Part shown: piece after piece, positions 1 to 6,709 of the stretch
Position numbering within the stretch: position 1 is the stretch's first letter
Layout of the letters: each line of letters starts with the position of its first letter
DNA from: an uncultured Micavibrio sp.
GTDB taxonomy: Bacteria; Pseudomonadota; Alphaproteobacteria; Micavibrionales; UBA1664
DNA: 13,209 nt
Direction: 5' to 3'
Assembly (NCBI GenBank): GCA_913057885.1
Contig: CAJXOI010000006.1
Span: 1-13,209, forward strand
Notes under the pieces: generated by a model
The model's input: the letters and a program-made list of their open reading frames with translations, nothing else
Told to the model about the DNA's origin: nothing
Databases searched by the model: none
Translations under genes and position numbers: made by a program

Positions 1-743
1 GCGCCTGGCCGAGCGTGCTGCAGCGCGCCCAGGGCGGCCCCGCCGTCGGCACCGGCCTCAACGCCAAGGTCGGCTTCGCCGAGGACTTCGCCGCCGAGGT
101 GGCCAACGTCACCGGCCTCGCCTTCGTCACCGCCGAGAACAAGTTCGAGGCACTGGCCGCGCATGACGCAATGGTCGAACTGTCCGGCGCGCTCAATGTT
201 CTGGCAGTCAGTCTCATGAAAATCGCCAATGACATCCGCCTGCTCGGTTCCGGCCCGCGCTCCGGCATTGGGGAGCTTGCCCTGCCCGCCAACGAACCCG
301 GATCATCCATCATGCCTGGCAAGGTCAACCCCACACAGTCCGAGGCAATGACACAGGTTTGCGCCCAAGTGATGGGTAACCATGTCGCCGTAACGGTCGG
401 CGGGTCAAATGGACATTTTGAATTGAACGTTTTCAAACCCGTCATGATTTACAACGTTTTACAATCCATCAAGCTGATTGCCGATTCATGTGTCAGTTTT
501 ACCGATAATTGTGTGGTCGGGATCGAGCCAAACCTACATCGGATTGAGGAGTTGATGAATAATTCTTTGATGCTGGTCACCGCATTAAACCCGCATATTG
601 GCTATGATAATGCCGCGAAAATTGCCAAAAAAGCGCATGCCGATGGCACAACATTGAAAGAAGCAGGAATCGCGTTGAAGTTATTAACCGAAGAACAATT
701 TGATCAATGGATTAAACCAAAAGAGATGATCAAGCCGAAATAG
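1..743 (+). CDS. fumC: Class II fumarate hydratase, 3' part (5' end outside window)
   Basis: Fumarase C catalyses reversible hydration of fumarate to L-malate in the TCA cycle; family members are cytosolic homotetramers of about 460-470 residues. The reading frame is open from base 3 and about 246 codons are visible, roughly the C-terminal half. The fumarase/aspartase superfamily signature [13 protein letters not shown] lies at 300-338 and includes the mobile-loop serine region. [27 protein letters not shown] and QVMGN upstream and downstream are also typical of FumC. The stop is TAG at 741-743; a GTG at 15 is internal and not a start. The first 49 complete codons (3-149) all end in G or C, whereas the rest of the gene uses A/T-ending codons freely and falls to about 35% GC around 421-480. 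This break suggests a mosaic gene or a chimeric contig end. Family identity is secure; the origin of the first ~150 bases is not. Confidence 0.95.
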   Translation, partial: AWPSVLQRAQGGPAVGTGLNAKVGFAEDFAAEVANVTGLAFVTAENKFEALAAHDAMVELSGALNVLAVSLMKIANDIRLLGSGPRSGIGELALPANEPGSSIMPGKVNPTQSEAMTQVCAQVMGNHVAVTVGGSNGHFELNVFKPVMIYNVLQSIKLIADSCVSFTDNCVVGIEPNLHRIEELMNNSLMLVTALNPHIGYDNAAKIAKKAHADGTTLKEAGIALKLLTEEQFDQWIKPKEMIKPK

Positions 744-758
744 CTAAGTTTATTGCCT

Positions 759-801
759 CCCCTGCGAAAGCAGGGGTCTGAGATCCCCGCCTGCGCAGGG
801 A
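759..801. repeat. Two-hairpin palindromic element between convergent genes
   Basis: The first hairpin is CCCCTGC / GAAA / GCAGGGG (759-776), a perfect 7-bp stem with a GNRA-type tetraloop. It is followed by a second palindromic segment containing CCTGCGCAGG (790-799). The arm GCAGG at 770-774 can alternatively pair with CCTGC at 790-794, so two folds compete. The element fills the gap between fumC (stop at 743) and the convergent gene ending at 818. It probably ends transcription in both directions, although neither side has a strong T-run. A similar element lies at 8809-8877. It may be a REP-like dispersed repeat. Confidence 0.65.
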
Positions 802-817
802 AAGAAACTAAAAAGAA

Positions 818-1240
818 TTACTCAATATCGCCAAGTTTTTTCTTGGACGCGGCGGCAAGTAACTGCATAGTATCAATATGTTTTTGCGACGCAGCCTTTT
901 TCCGCAAAGGCACGGCAATCGATTCCTGGCCAAATTGCGGTGCATCCGGTGATATAAACCCACGCAAAATATCTTTGCCGACATCGCCCTTTTTCGATGA
1001 TGAATAAGCGGCATTTTGCGCCTCTTCTTCTAAAATTTCATCATCGGATTTGTTCATACGGTTCAAAACACGTTGAACTGCATAGGCCGTAATCCCCTGA
1101 AGGTGAGGGCGGGTAATATCCATCAATAATTTATGATCTTCGTAAAACCAGGCAAAAAGCTGCTTTTTTGCCTCGGTCACATTGCCGTTATGAATGCGAA
1201 GCGCTTCCTTAATGCGGTTTTCAGTGTAATTCAAACTCAT
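818..1240 (-). CDS. Conserved-looking small protein of unknown function, Fis-like N-terminus
   Basis: This gene encodes 140 residues with no signal peptide or membrane segment, so it is probably cytosolic. I do not recognise a named family, though it resembles short uncharacterised alphaproteobacterial proteins as I remember them. Residues about 9-28 (RIKEALRIHNGNVTEAKKQL) resemble the first two helices of the Fis-type HTH (I..AL....GN...A...L). The usual recognition helix is replaced by AWFYEDHKLLMDITRPHL (30-47), so DNA binding cannot be assumed. A predicted helical segment with QRVLNRM follows (about 56-62), then an acidic patch (DDEILEEE) and a lysine-rich C-terminal third. The ATG at 1240 is preceded by AAAGG at rather short spacing. 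The start lies 44 bases downstream of the next minus-strand gene, so co-transcription is plausible. Coding status is likely; function is unknown. Confidence 0.75.
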   Translation of the reverse strand: MSLNYTENRIKEALRIHNGNVTEAKKQLFAWFYEDHKLLMDITRPHLQGITAYAVQRVLNRMNKSDDEILEEEAQNAAYSSSKKGDVGKDILRGFISPDAPQFGQESIAVPLRKKAASQKHIDTMQLLAAASKKKLGDIE

Positions 1241-1284
1241 AGCCTTTAGATTATGCCACGAAAGTTAAAAAAAGGGAAATTATG

Positions 1285-1752
1285 TTAGTGATAAGTAAAA
1301 GGCCGCCCAACTTTTGACGTGGGTCTCCCTAGCTCCTGTAAAACTCTAGCTTCGATAGAACGAATAGACACTCCTACTTCCATTGCAAGACCTTTTGCTC
1401 TAGTAACACTCTCTCTGGAGGTATAGACACACATCGGCAAGAGTTGAAGGTGATTTTTAGGGTTTAATTCGACAACACCTTGACCATATAGCATAGTATG
1501 ACGAGCAAAATGCTTTGAAATCGCGCGCTTATTTCGTTGTGAAATAAGATCATCCCCATCGCCATCTCCACCAATTAACTCATCCGTAACGGCCTGACCA
1601 TAATTATTCTGAGCGGTCGATATAGGGTCGTAAGACTCATAAACATCCTCCCCGCCTGCAATACCGATTTGCTTGTAGCACTCGCGGATAAAATTCAACA
1701 TCTCTATCGGATTATCCGCATGAATCATCAATCGTGTGTTGGTTTTATCCAT
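1285..1752 (-). CDS. Unknown protein with possible C-terminal helix-turn-helix
   Basis: This gene encodes about 155 residues with no recognised family, no signal peptide and no membrane segment. A Gly/Asp-rich stretch GGDGDGDD lies in the middle (about 62-69). Near the C-terminus, a stretch of about 20 residues from AKGLAMEVGVS to SIEARVL (about 119-138) fits the spacing of a classical HTH: Ala at position 5, Gly at 9, hydrophobic residues at 4, 8, 10 and 15. It is followed by two GRP triplets (LGRPTSKVGRP), reminiscent of an AT-hook core. The ATG at 1752 is chosen over the GTG at 1755 because AGG sits 5 bases before it. Only 6 bases separate it from the upstream gene's stop, so the two are almost certainly co-transcribed. 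A small DNA-binding regulator is a guess from the motif alone. Confidence 0.7.
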   Translation of the reverse strand: MDKTNTRLMIHADNPIEMLNFIRECYKQIGIAGGEDVYESYDPISTAQNNYGQAVTDELIGGDGDGDDLISQRNKRAISKHFARHTMLYGQGVVELNPKNHLQLLPMCVYTSRESVTRAKGLAMEVGVSIRSIEARVLQELGRPTSKVGRPFTYH

Positions 1753-1758
1753 CACAAC

Positions 1759-2460
1759 CTATACAGCAATGGCAGCATTATACCCGCCGATCACACTTTC
1801 AATCTCAGCCAAAGCATCAATATGGTCAGGATCAACAAAATCTTCGCCTTCCATATTTTCACAGGCAATCATCATACTAATCATACCGTTATCCGGGTTT
1901 TCCATGTAATAACTGGATAAATCCTCACCATAGGGAAACTTGGCTTTAATCGTCATAATTCCATCTATAAAGGCGATTGCGCTGATGGGGTGACGGCTCT
2001 GCATAACAGGTGATCGAGATTCGGTATTACCAACCAATTCTGCGGCATTTTGTTTAACTGCCGTCTCTAAGAGGCTTTCAATCTCTTCGATATCTGCTTC
2101 GTCCAACCGATCCGGGTTTTCATCAATATACCGCTCAATAAATTGAGCCAAGACACCAGCATTTGCAAATGTAATCTGTGTCGTTTCCTCATGATAGGAT
2201 AACCCGGGCATGCCAACGGTTTTTATAAAATCTAGAAATCTCGATACTGCTGCAATATTATCGTCCCTGTCATCAATCTCTTTTGGAACTATGAAACCAA
2301 TTTGCATCATTTCAGTGCTCTCATCCTTGGCCAATTGGATTTGATAAGACTGAACTTTACTTGCAATACGTGGGATGTTAGCGAGTAAAATTGCCATCGC
2401 GTCTTTAAATTCGTCGGGATATTGATACTCTTGCGGTTGTTCTGATGATGTTTCTGACAT
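1759..2460 (-). CDS. Unknown strongly acidic cytosolic protein
   Basis: This gene encodes 233 residues and I cannot assign a family. By hand count it has about 44 Asp/Glu against about 15 Lys/Arg, giving a strongly acidic protein. The N-terminus is polar (SETSSEQPQ); hydrophobic and acidic segments then alternate, with an especially acidic stretch DENPDRLDEADIEEIES at about 93-109. There is no signal peptide, no transmembrane helix and no obvious catalytic motif. The ATG at 2460 is preceded by AAAGG about 7 bases upstream, a reasonable ribosome binding site. It is the first gene of a tightly spaced pair with the HTH-like gene at 1285-1752. It diverges from the gene at 2562 across about 100 bases. 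Length, codon structure and tight spacing support a real gene; function is unknown. Confidence 0.75.
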   Translation of the reverse strand: MSETSSEQPQEYQYPDEFKDAMAILLANIPRIASKVQSYQIQLAKDESTEMMQIGFIVPKEIDDRDDNIAAVSRFLDFIKTVGMPGLSYHEETTQITFANAGVLAQFIERYIDENPDRLDEADIEEIESLLETAVKQNAAELVGNTESRSPVMQSRHPISAIAFIDGIMTIKAKFPYGEDLSSYYMENPDNGMISMMIACENMEGEDFVDPDHIDALAEIESVIGGYNAAIAV

Positions 2461-2561
2461 TGTCCTGCCTTTTTCATAGGCTTAACAAAAATATCATCGA
2501 AAATCAAGACATTATGGAATTAGTTATTGATAAGCGCCTGACCATCGAGTAACTTCCACCT
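2461..2561. promoter_or_regulatory. Divergent intergenic region between two unknown genes
   Basis: This 101-base A/T-rich gap separates the starts of the genes at 2460 (minus) and 2562 (plus), so it should hold promoters for both. The minus side has an AAAGG ribosome binding site at 2468-2472. I could not pick out a convincing -35/-10 pair on either strand, and no ribosome binding site is seen just before the plus-strand ATG. Confidence 0.35.
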
Positions 2562-2993
2562 ATGAAACTGTTTGATCAAATATGCTTTCCTATGGCCCAA
2601 GCTTGCATGAAAAAAACGGATGACATCATGCGTTGTTCAACGTCTAAAAACCCGCCTTATTACCATGTCACCCTTAGGCAAAATAAAAAATCGCAGTGTT
2701 TCGAGTTTATTCTCGCCGAAAAAAGATGCGGTCTGGTGGGGGGTGTGTCAGTGCTATATCATGAGGCACAATATAATCACCCTGCATTTTTATGGATAGC
2801 AAGTGAAACACTAAATAAATTGGGCATAAAGCCATCAACAAAACTGCAACTTCACCCTGATGCTAATGGAAAGATCCGACCAGAAAGCCTAATACCGATG
2901 GCAAATTCTATGGTATCACTCGCAATAAAAGACATCGAACGACAAAAACTTAGAGAGCGTTTAGCGAGGCCACGGTCTGGGTTACACCCTTGA
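2562..2993 (+). CDS. Unknown 143-residue protein overlapping the mfd 3' end
   Basis: The predicted protein is basic and probably cytosolic, with five cysteines (8, 15, 25, 46, 56). It has a central stretch that looks like beta structure (YYHVTLRQ, FEFILAEK, GGVSVLYHE) and a charged helical C-terminus (IKDIERQKLRERL). I do not recognise a family. No Shine-Dalgarno sequence precedes the ATG at 2562, and none is clear before the in-frame ATGs at 2592 and 2607, so the start is uncertain. The last 14 codons overlap the last 14 codons of mfd on the other strand. The long open frame and protein-like composition favour a real gene, but an antisense or decayed frame cannot be excluded. Confidence 0.55.
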   Translation: MKLFDQICFPMAQACMKKTDDIMRCSTSKNPPYYHVTLRQNKKSQCFEFILAEKRCGLVGGVSVLYHEAQYNHPAFLWIASETLNKLGIKPSTKLQLHPDANGKIRPESLIPMANSMVSLAIKDIERQKLRERLARPRSGLHP

Positions 2994-5900
2994 TCCGCAT
3001 CTCATTCGATGTCCAAGATCGCGGGAAAAATAGTTTTTGATCAGGACGAATTTTAACCGTCCCCGCCTTTTCCTGAATAAATTGCATTAACGCCGGCGGA
3101 TTTTTGGGTTCGTTATTATAAAATCCGATCAAAACTCCTTTTGGCCCTGCTTCTACTTCCGCAATATTAGCCGATTTACAAATGGTTTTGATTTCAACCA
3201 GTTTTAGTAAATTTTCAACCTCGTCAGGAATATCGCCAAAGCGGTCAATCAGTTCCGCTGCAAAGGATTCGATTTCGGATTTATCGGAAAGCGACGCAAT
3301 ACGCCTATAAATACTCATCCGGACATTTAAATCGGCGATATAATTTTCCGGAATCAAAACGGATACACCCAAATTGATCTCGGGCGAAAATGTTTTGTCT
3401 TCCACCGCTTGCGCTTGGCCGCCTGCACGAACATCGGCCACGGCCTCCTCCAACATTTGTTGATAAAGCTCCACCCCGACTTCGCGAATATGACCTGATT
3501 GTTGTTCCCCGACCAAATTCCCGGCGCCGCGTAAATCCATGTCATGGGATGCCAATTGAAACCCTGCACCAAGCGTGTCCAATTGCCCGATAATTTCTAA
3601 TCGCTTCATCGCAACGTCGCTCAATTTCTGGTTTCCTTGATAGGTTAAATAGGCATAGGCGCGTTGTTTTGACCGCCCGATCCGACCACGAATTTGATAG
3701 AGTTGCGCCAACCCGAACATATCGGCGCGATGGACAATCATGGTATTGGCCGACGGCACATCGATCCCCGATTCAATGATATTCGTCGCCAACAATACAT
3801 CGTACTGTTTATCATAGAATGCGGTCATGCGGTCTTCCAAATCCGCCGGGGTCATCTGCCCATGGGCGGTGACTAATTTAACCTCGGGCACAATCTCCTT
3901 GATGGTTTCTTCCATTGTTTGAATGTCTTTAACACGGGGACAAACGATAAAACTCTGTCCACCGCGATGATGTTCGCGCAACAACGCCTCGCGCACAACA
4001 ACGGGGTCAAACGGCATGACAAACGACCGAATGGCCAAACGGTCAATCGGCGGCGTCGTGATCAATGACATATCGCGCACGCCCGTCAGCGCCATTTGCA
4101 ATGTCCGCGGTATAGGCGTTGCGGTCAGGGTCAAGACATGCACATCCTTTTTCAAATCCTTCAGGCGTTCTTTTTGTTTCACACCAAAGCGTTGTTCCTC
4201 ATCCACAATCACCAATCCCAAATGATTGAATGCAATAGCATCGGACAACAGAGCATGCGTGCCAATCACAATATTGACCGTGCCGTCCTTTAACCCGTCT
4301 TTGGTTAATTTTTGATCCTTTGCAGACACCATGCGGGATAAATGCCCAATGCGAATGCCGGTATTGGCGAATCGCGTTGAAAAATTTTCAAAATGTTGGC
4401 GTGCCAGCAATGTTGTGGGCGCGATAATCGCCACCTGCCCACCCGCCATGGCGGTGACATATGCGGCGCGAATGGCAATCTCTGTTTTACCAAACCCGAC
4501 ATCCCCGCACACCAACCGATCCATCGGCCGCCCCGATTTCAAATCATCCAATACCGCATTGATGGATGACAACTGATCATCCGTCTCGTGATAGGGAAAA
4601 CGCGCGGAAAAATCATTATAAACGGATGAATCAATTGCAAATTCATCCGCCGTTTGCAAGGCACGGGCAGCGGCGATATCGATCAATTTGCCCGCCATTT
4701 CCAACAGGTTCTTTTTGACTTTGGCGCGACGGGCTTGCCACCCTGCCCCGCCCAATTTATCCAATTGCACAATCGCATCAGCATCACCGTAACGGGACAA
4801 CACATCTACGTTTATAACATGCATAAATAATTTATCTTCACCGTCATACAGCAATCTTACGCAGTCATGTTTAACGCCATGAATATCAAGCGTTTCCAGC
4901 CCGTCAAAACGCCCTATCCCATGGTCAATATGCACCACATAATCACCGGCATTCAGGGAGGATACTTCGCGTAAAAAGGCATCGGCCTTGCGTTTTCTGG
5001 ATTTGGATTTACGTACCAGCCGATCACCCAAAATATCCGTTTCGGAAATAACAACAACACGGTCATTGATAAAGCCGCGCTCTAACGGCAATGTCACCAG
5101 CGCGATTGTTCCTTTTTTCAATTTAATACACTGATCGAAACTATCGCAGATTTTGACATTGGTCATGTCATGCGCTTCTAACAACCCTTTTAACCTCTCT
5201 CTTGCACCGTCGGAATAGGCGTTGATGATGCATTTCAGCTCGTCTTGTGCGGCGATATATCTTTTTAATTCCGCGAACACATCACCATCAGGAAGAGCCC
5301 GAATATCCGCAAAATCCCGCCCCTGTTTTGGTTGCCCTTCTTCTGATTGAAAGGGAGAGAGCATTTCATGGTTCGGCATCCGCTGTAAAAATGTCAAATC
5401 CAATGGCACGGGGTGATAAATCGTGTGCTCGTTCTCTTTATCTTTTTTATTACGCTTGGCCGTTTGATCGGCAAGGGTCGCACGCGCCTGATAAAAATCC
5501 TCGATTTGTTGCCATGCCTCGATCATCGCTTGGTCCGCCTGATGATCAATTGTGACATTAGCTTCAGGCATATAGTCAAACACACTGCTCATCCCATCAA
5601 AAAACAGCGGTTGCCAATGTTCCAACCCAGCAATCTTTCGCCCTTCGGATACGGCCTCATAGAGTGGATCAACGGCATTCACCGCACCAAACAATTCTCG
5701 GTAACGGGCACGGAAACGCGCGATCGAAGCCTCCGTCAATGGGATTTCCGTTGCGGCATTAAGGGATATTTGGTCAATTTTTTGATCCGATGTTTGCGTG
5801 ATGGGGTCAAATTCACGAATGGATTCAATATCATCACCAAATAAATCAAGTCGGATCGGGCGATCCATTGTCGAGGGCCATAGATCAATAATGCCCCCGC

Positions 5901-6393
5901 GAATGGCATACTCGCCAATTTCACGAACCGTGTCCGTGCGTTCATACCCGTTATGGAGGAGGAAGTTGTGCAAATCCGCCTCTTTTAAAACACCACCGCG
6001 GGTGATGTTCAAACCACCCAGCATTGATAAATCATCAGGCTTAATCACCTGTCGCAAAACGGCATTGACGGTCGTGATGACAACGCATGGTTTCTTGATA
6101 TCACTTGATAATCTTGCCTTTAATTTTTGCAAAGCTTCGACCCGCTGGCCGATCAAATGGCCGCTGGGTGACACACGGTCATACGGCAAGCAATCCCATG
6201 CGGGAAAATAAATCACCTCGATCTCAGGCGCGAAAAAAGACAATAAATCCATCAGCGTTTGCGCCCGCACATCATCCATGGCGACATGACACGCCACCGC
6301 CCCGCCATCACGCTGGGCATCAATGGCGCGATCACGCAGAACAAACGCGTCTTGCCCCTCGGGAACGCCATGGAGAATGGGTGTTTGCGACAT
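2950..6393 (-). CDS. mfd: Transcription-repair coupling factor Mfd
   Basis: Mfd recognises RNA polymerase stalled at DNA damage, pushes it off by ATP-driven translocation and recruits UvrA for strand-specific excision repair. With the ATG at 6393 the protein has 1147 residues, matching E. coli Mfd (1148). In order: a UvrB-like N-terminal module (FPAWDCLPYDRVSPS at about 65-80); the CarD-like polymerase-interacting domain (GDYVVHIDHGIGRFDGLE onward, about 480-535); a RecG-like SF2 translocase with Walker A GDVGFGKT (about 630-637), DEEQ box (about 731) and TATPIPRTLQ; and the C-terminal TRCF domain (about 1000-1110). The frame is open upstream to 6501, but that would overlap sdhE and add a basic tail with no family counterpart. 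No strong ribosome binding site precedes 6393. The gene lies 23 bases after sdhE, so one transcript and translational dependence on sdhE are likely. Confidence 0.97.
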   Translation of the reverse strand: MSQTPILHGVPEGQDAFVLRDRAIDAQRDGGAVACHVAMDDVRAQTLMDLLSFFAPEIEVIYFPAWDCLPYDRVSPSGHLIGQRVEALQKLKARLSSDIKKPCVVITTVNAVLRQVIKPDDLSMLGGLNITRGGVLKEADLHNFLLHNGYERTDTVREIGEYAIRGGIIDLWPSTMDRPIRLDLFGDDIESIREFDPITQTSDQKIDQISLNAATEIPLTEASIARFRARYRELFGAVNAVDPLYEAVSEGRKIAGLEHWQPLFFDGMSSVFDYMPEANVTIDHQADQAMIEAWQQIEDFYQARATLADQTAKRNKKDKENEHTIYHPVPLDLTFLQRMPNHEMLSPFQSEEGQPKQGRDFADIRALPDGDVFAELKRYIAAQDELKCIINAYSDGARERLKGLLEAHDMTNVKICDSFDQCIKLKKGTIALVTLPLERGFINDRVVVISETDILGDRLVRKSKSRKRKADAFLREVSSLNAGDYVVHIDHGIGRFDGLETLDIHGVKHDCVRLLYDGEDKLFMHVINVDVLSRYGDADAIVQLDKLGGAGWQARRAKVKKNLLEMAGKLIDIAAARALQTADEFAIDSSVYNDFSARFPYHETDDQLSSINAVLDDLKSGRPMDRLVCGDVGFGKTEIAIRAAYVTAMAGGQVAIIAPTTLLARQHFENFSTRFANTGIRIGHLSRMVSAKDQKLTKDGLKDGTVNIVIGTHALLSDAIAFNHLGLVIVDEEQRFGVKQKERLKDLKKDVHVLTLTATPIPRTLQMALTGVRDMSLITTPPIDRLAIRSFVMPFDPVVVREALLREHHRGGQSFIVCPRVKDIQTMEETIKEIVPEVKLVTAHGQMTPADLEDRMTAFYDKQYDVLLATNIIESGIDVPSANTMIVHRADMFGLAQLYQIRGRIGRSKQRAYAYLTYQGNQKLSDVAMKRLEIIGQLDTLGAGFQLASHDMDLRGAGNLVGEQQSGHIREVGVELYQQMLEEAVADVRAGGQAQAVEDKTFSPEINLGVSVLIPENYIADLNVRMSIYRRIASLSDKSEIESFAAELIDRFGDIPDEVENLLKLVEIKTICKSANIAEVEAGPKGVLIGFYNNEPKNPPALMQFIQEKAGTVKIRPDQKLFFPRSWTSNEMRIKGVTQTVASLNAL

Positions 6394-6416
6394 GGGTTTT
6401 ATATAGAGATAATTCC

Positions 6417-6668
6417 CTAGCTTGTCACCTGATACCCGATGAGTTTTTTGAGGATAGGGTTGTCGTTTGATGCGGGGACGGGCTCTCGCTCGGAAATCCA
6501 ATTATAAAGGTCGGGGTCGGATTCCATCAGTAATTCTTCATAGGCCGCGACCTCTTCATCGCTGGCTTCAGGCAGAAACCCCCGCGCAAAGGTGCCGAGA
6601 ATGACATCCATTTCCTTTGTCCCGCGATGTTCTGATCGAAAAAGTAATTTCCTGCGATAAGCGTCCAT
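6417..6668 (-). CDS. sdhE: FAD assembly factor SdhE (succinate dehydrogenase assembly factor 2 family)
   Basis: SdhE is a small soluble protein that promotes covalent FAD attachment to the SdhA subunit of succinate dehydrogenase. This copy has 83 residues, the usual size. The diagnostic RGxxE motif is RGTKE at residues 15-19, followed by MD. RRKLLFRS before it and PDLYNWI with REPVP after it are characteristic of the family (formerly DUF339/YgfY). The ATG at 6668 is preceded by AAAGAG. It is the first gene of a two-gene minus-strand unit with mfd and is divergent from recG. Alphaproteobacteria often carry sdhE beside mfd and recG. No sdh genes are in the window, so the placement reflects conserved gene order rather than a local SDH operon. 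Confidence 0.94.
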   Translation of the reverse strand: MDAYRRKLLFRSEHRGTKEMDVILGTFARGFLPEASDEEVAAYEELLMESDPDLYNWISEREPVPASNDNPILKKLIGYQVTS

Positions 6669-6709
6669 ATCTCTTTATTTAATGGCTTTTCTCAATTAAA
6701 ACAATAGAT
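6669..6709. promoter_or_regulatory. Short divergent promoter region between sdhE-mfd and recG
   Basis: Only 41 A/T-rich bases separate the sdhE start (6668, minus) from the recG start (6710, plus). Initiation signals for both directions must overlap here or lie inside the opposing genes. The sdhE side shows AAAGAG before its ATG; the recG side shows no clear ribosome binding site. No confident -35/-10 pair was identified. Confidence 0.4.

Noticed and set aside
15..17. GTG at 15 as the start of a short fumarase-like gene
   Set aside because: The frame stays open to base 3 and FumC similarity continues upstream, so this is an internal codon of a gene cut by the window edge.
753..1007. Plus-strand 84-codon open frame after fumC
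   Set aside because: It starts in the palindromic element and runs antisense to the 818-1240 gene; its composition is not protein-like.
5247..6470. Several plus-strand open frames of 100-143 codons opposite mfd
   Set aside because: They are antisense to a fully conserved Mfd reading frame, overlap each other and show no recognisable domain.
6394..6501. N-terminal extension of mfd by 36 residues to a start at 6501
   Set aside because: It would overlap the 3' end of sdhE by 85 bases and adds a basic tail absent from Mfd proteins; the ATG at 6393 gives the standard 1147-residue length.
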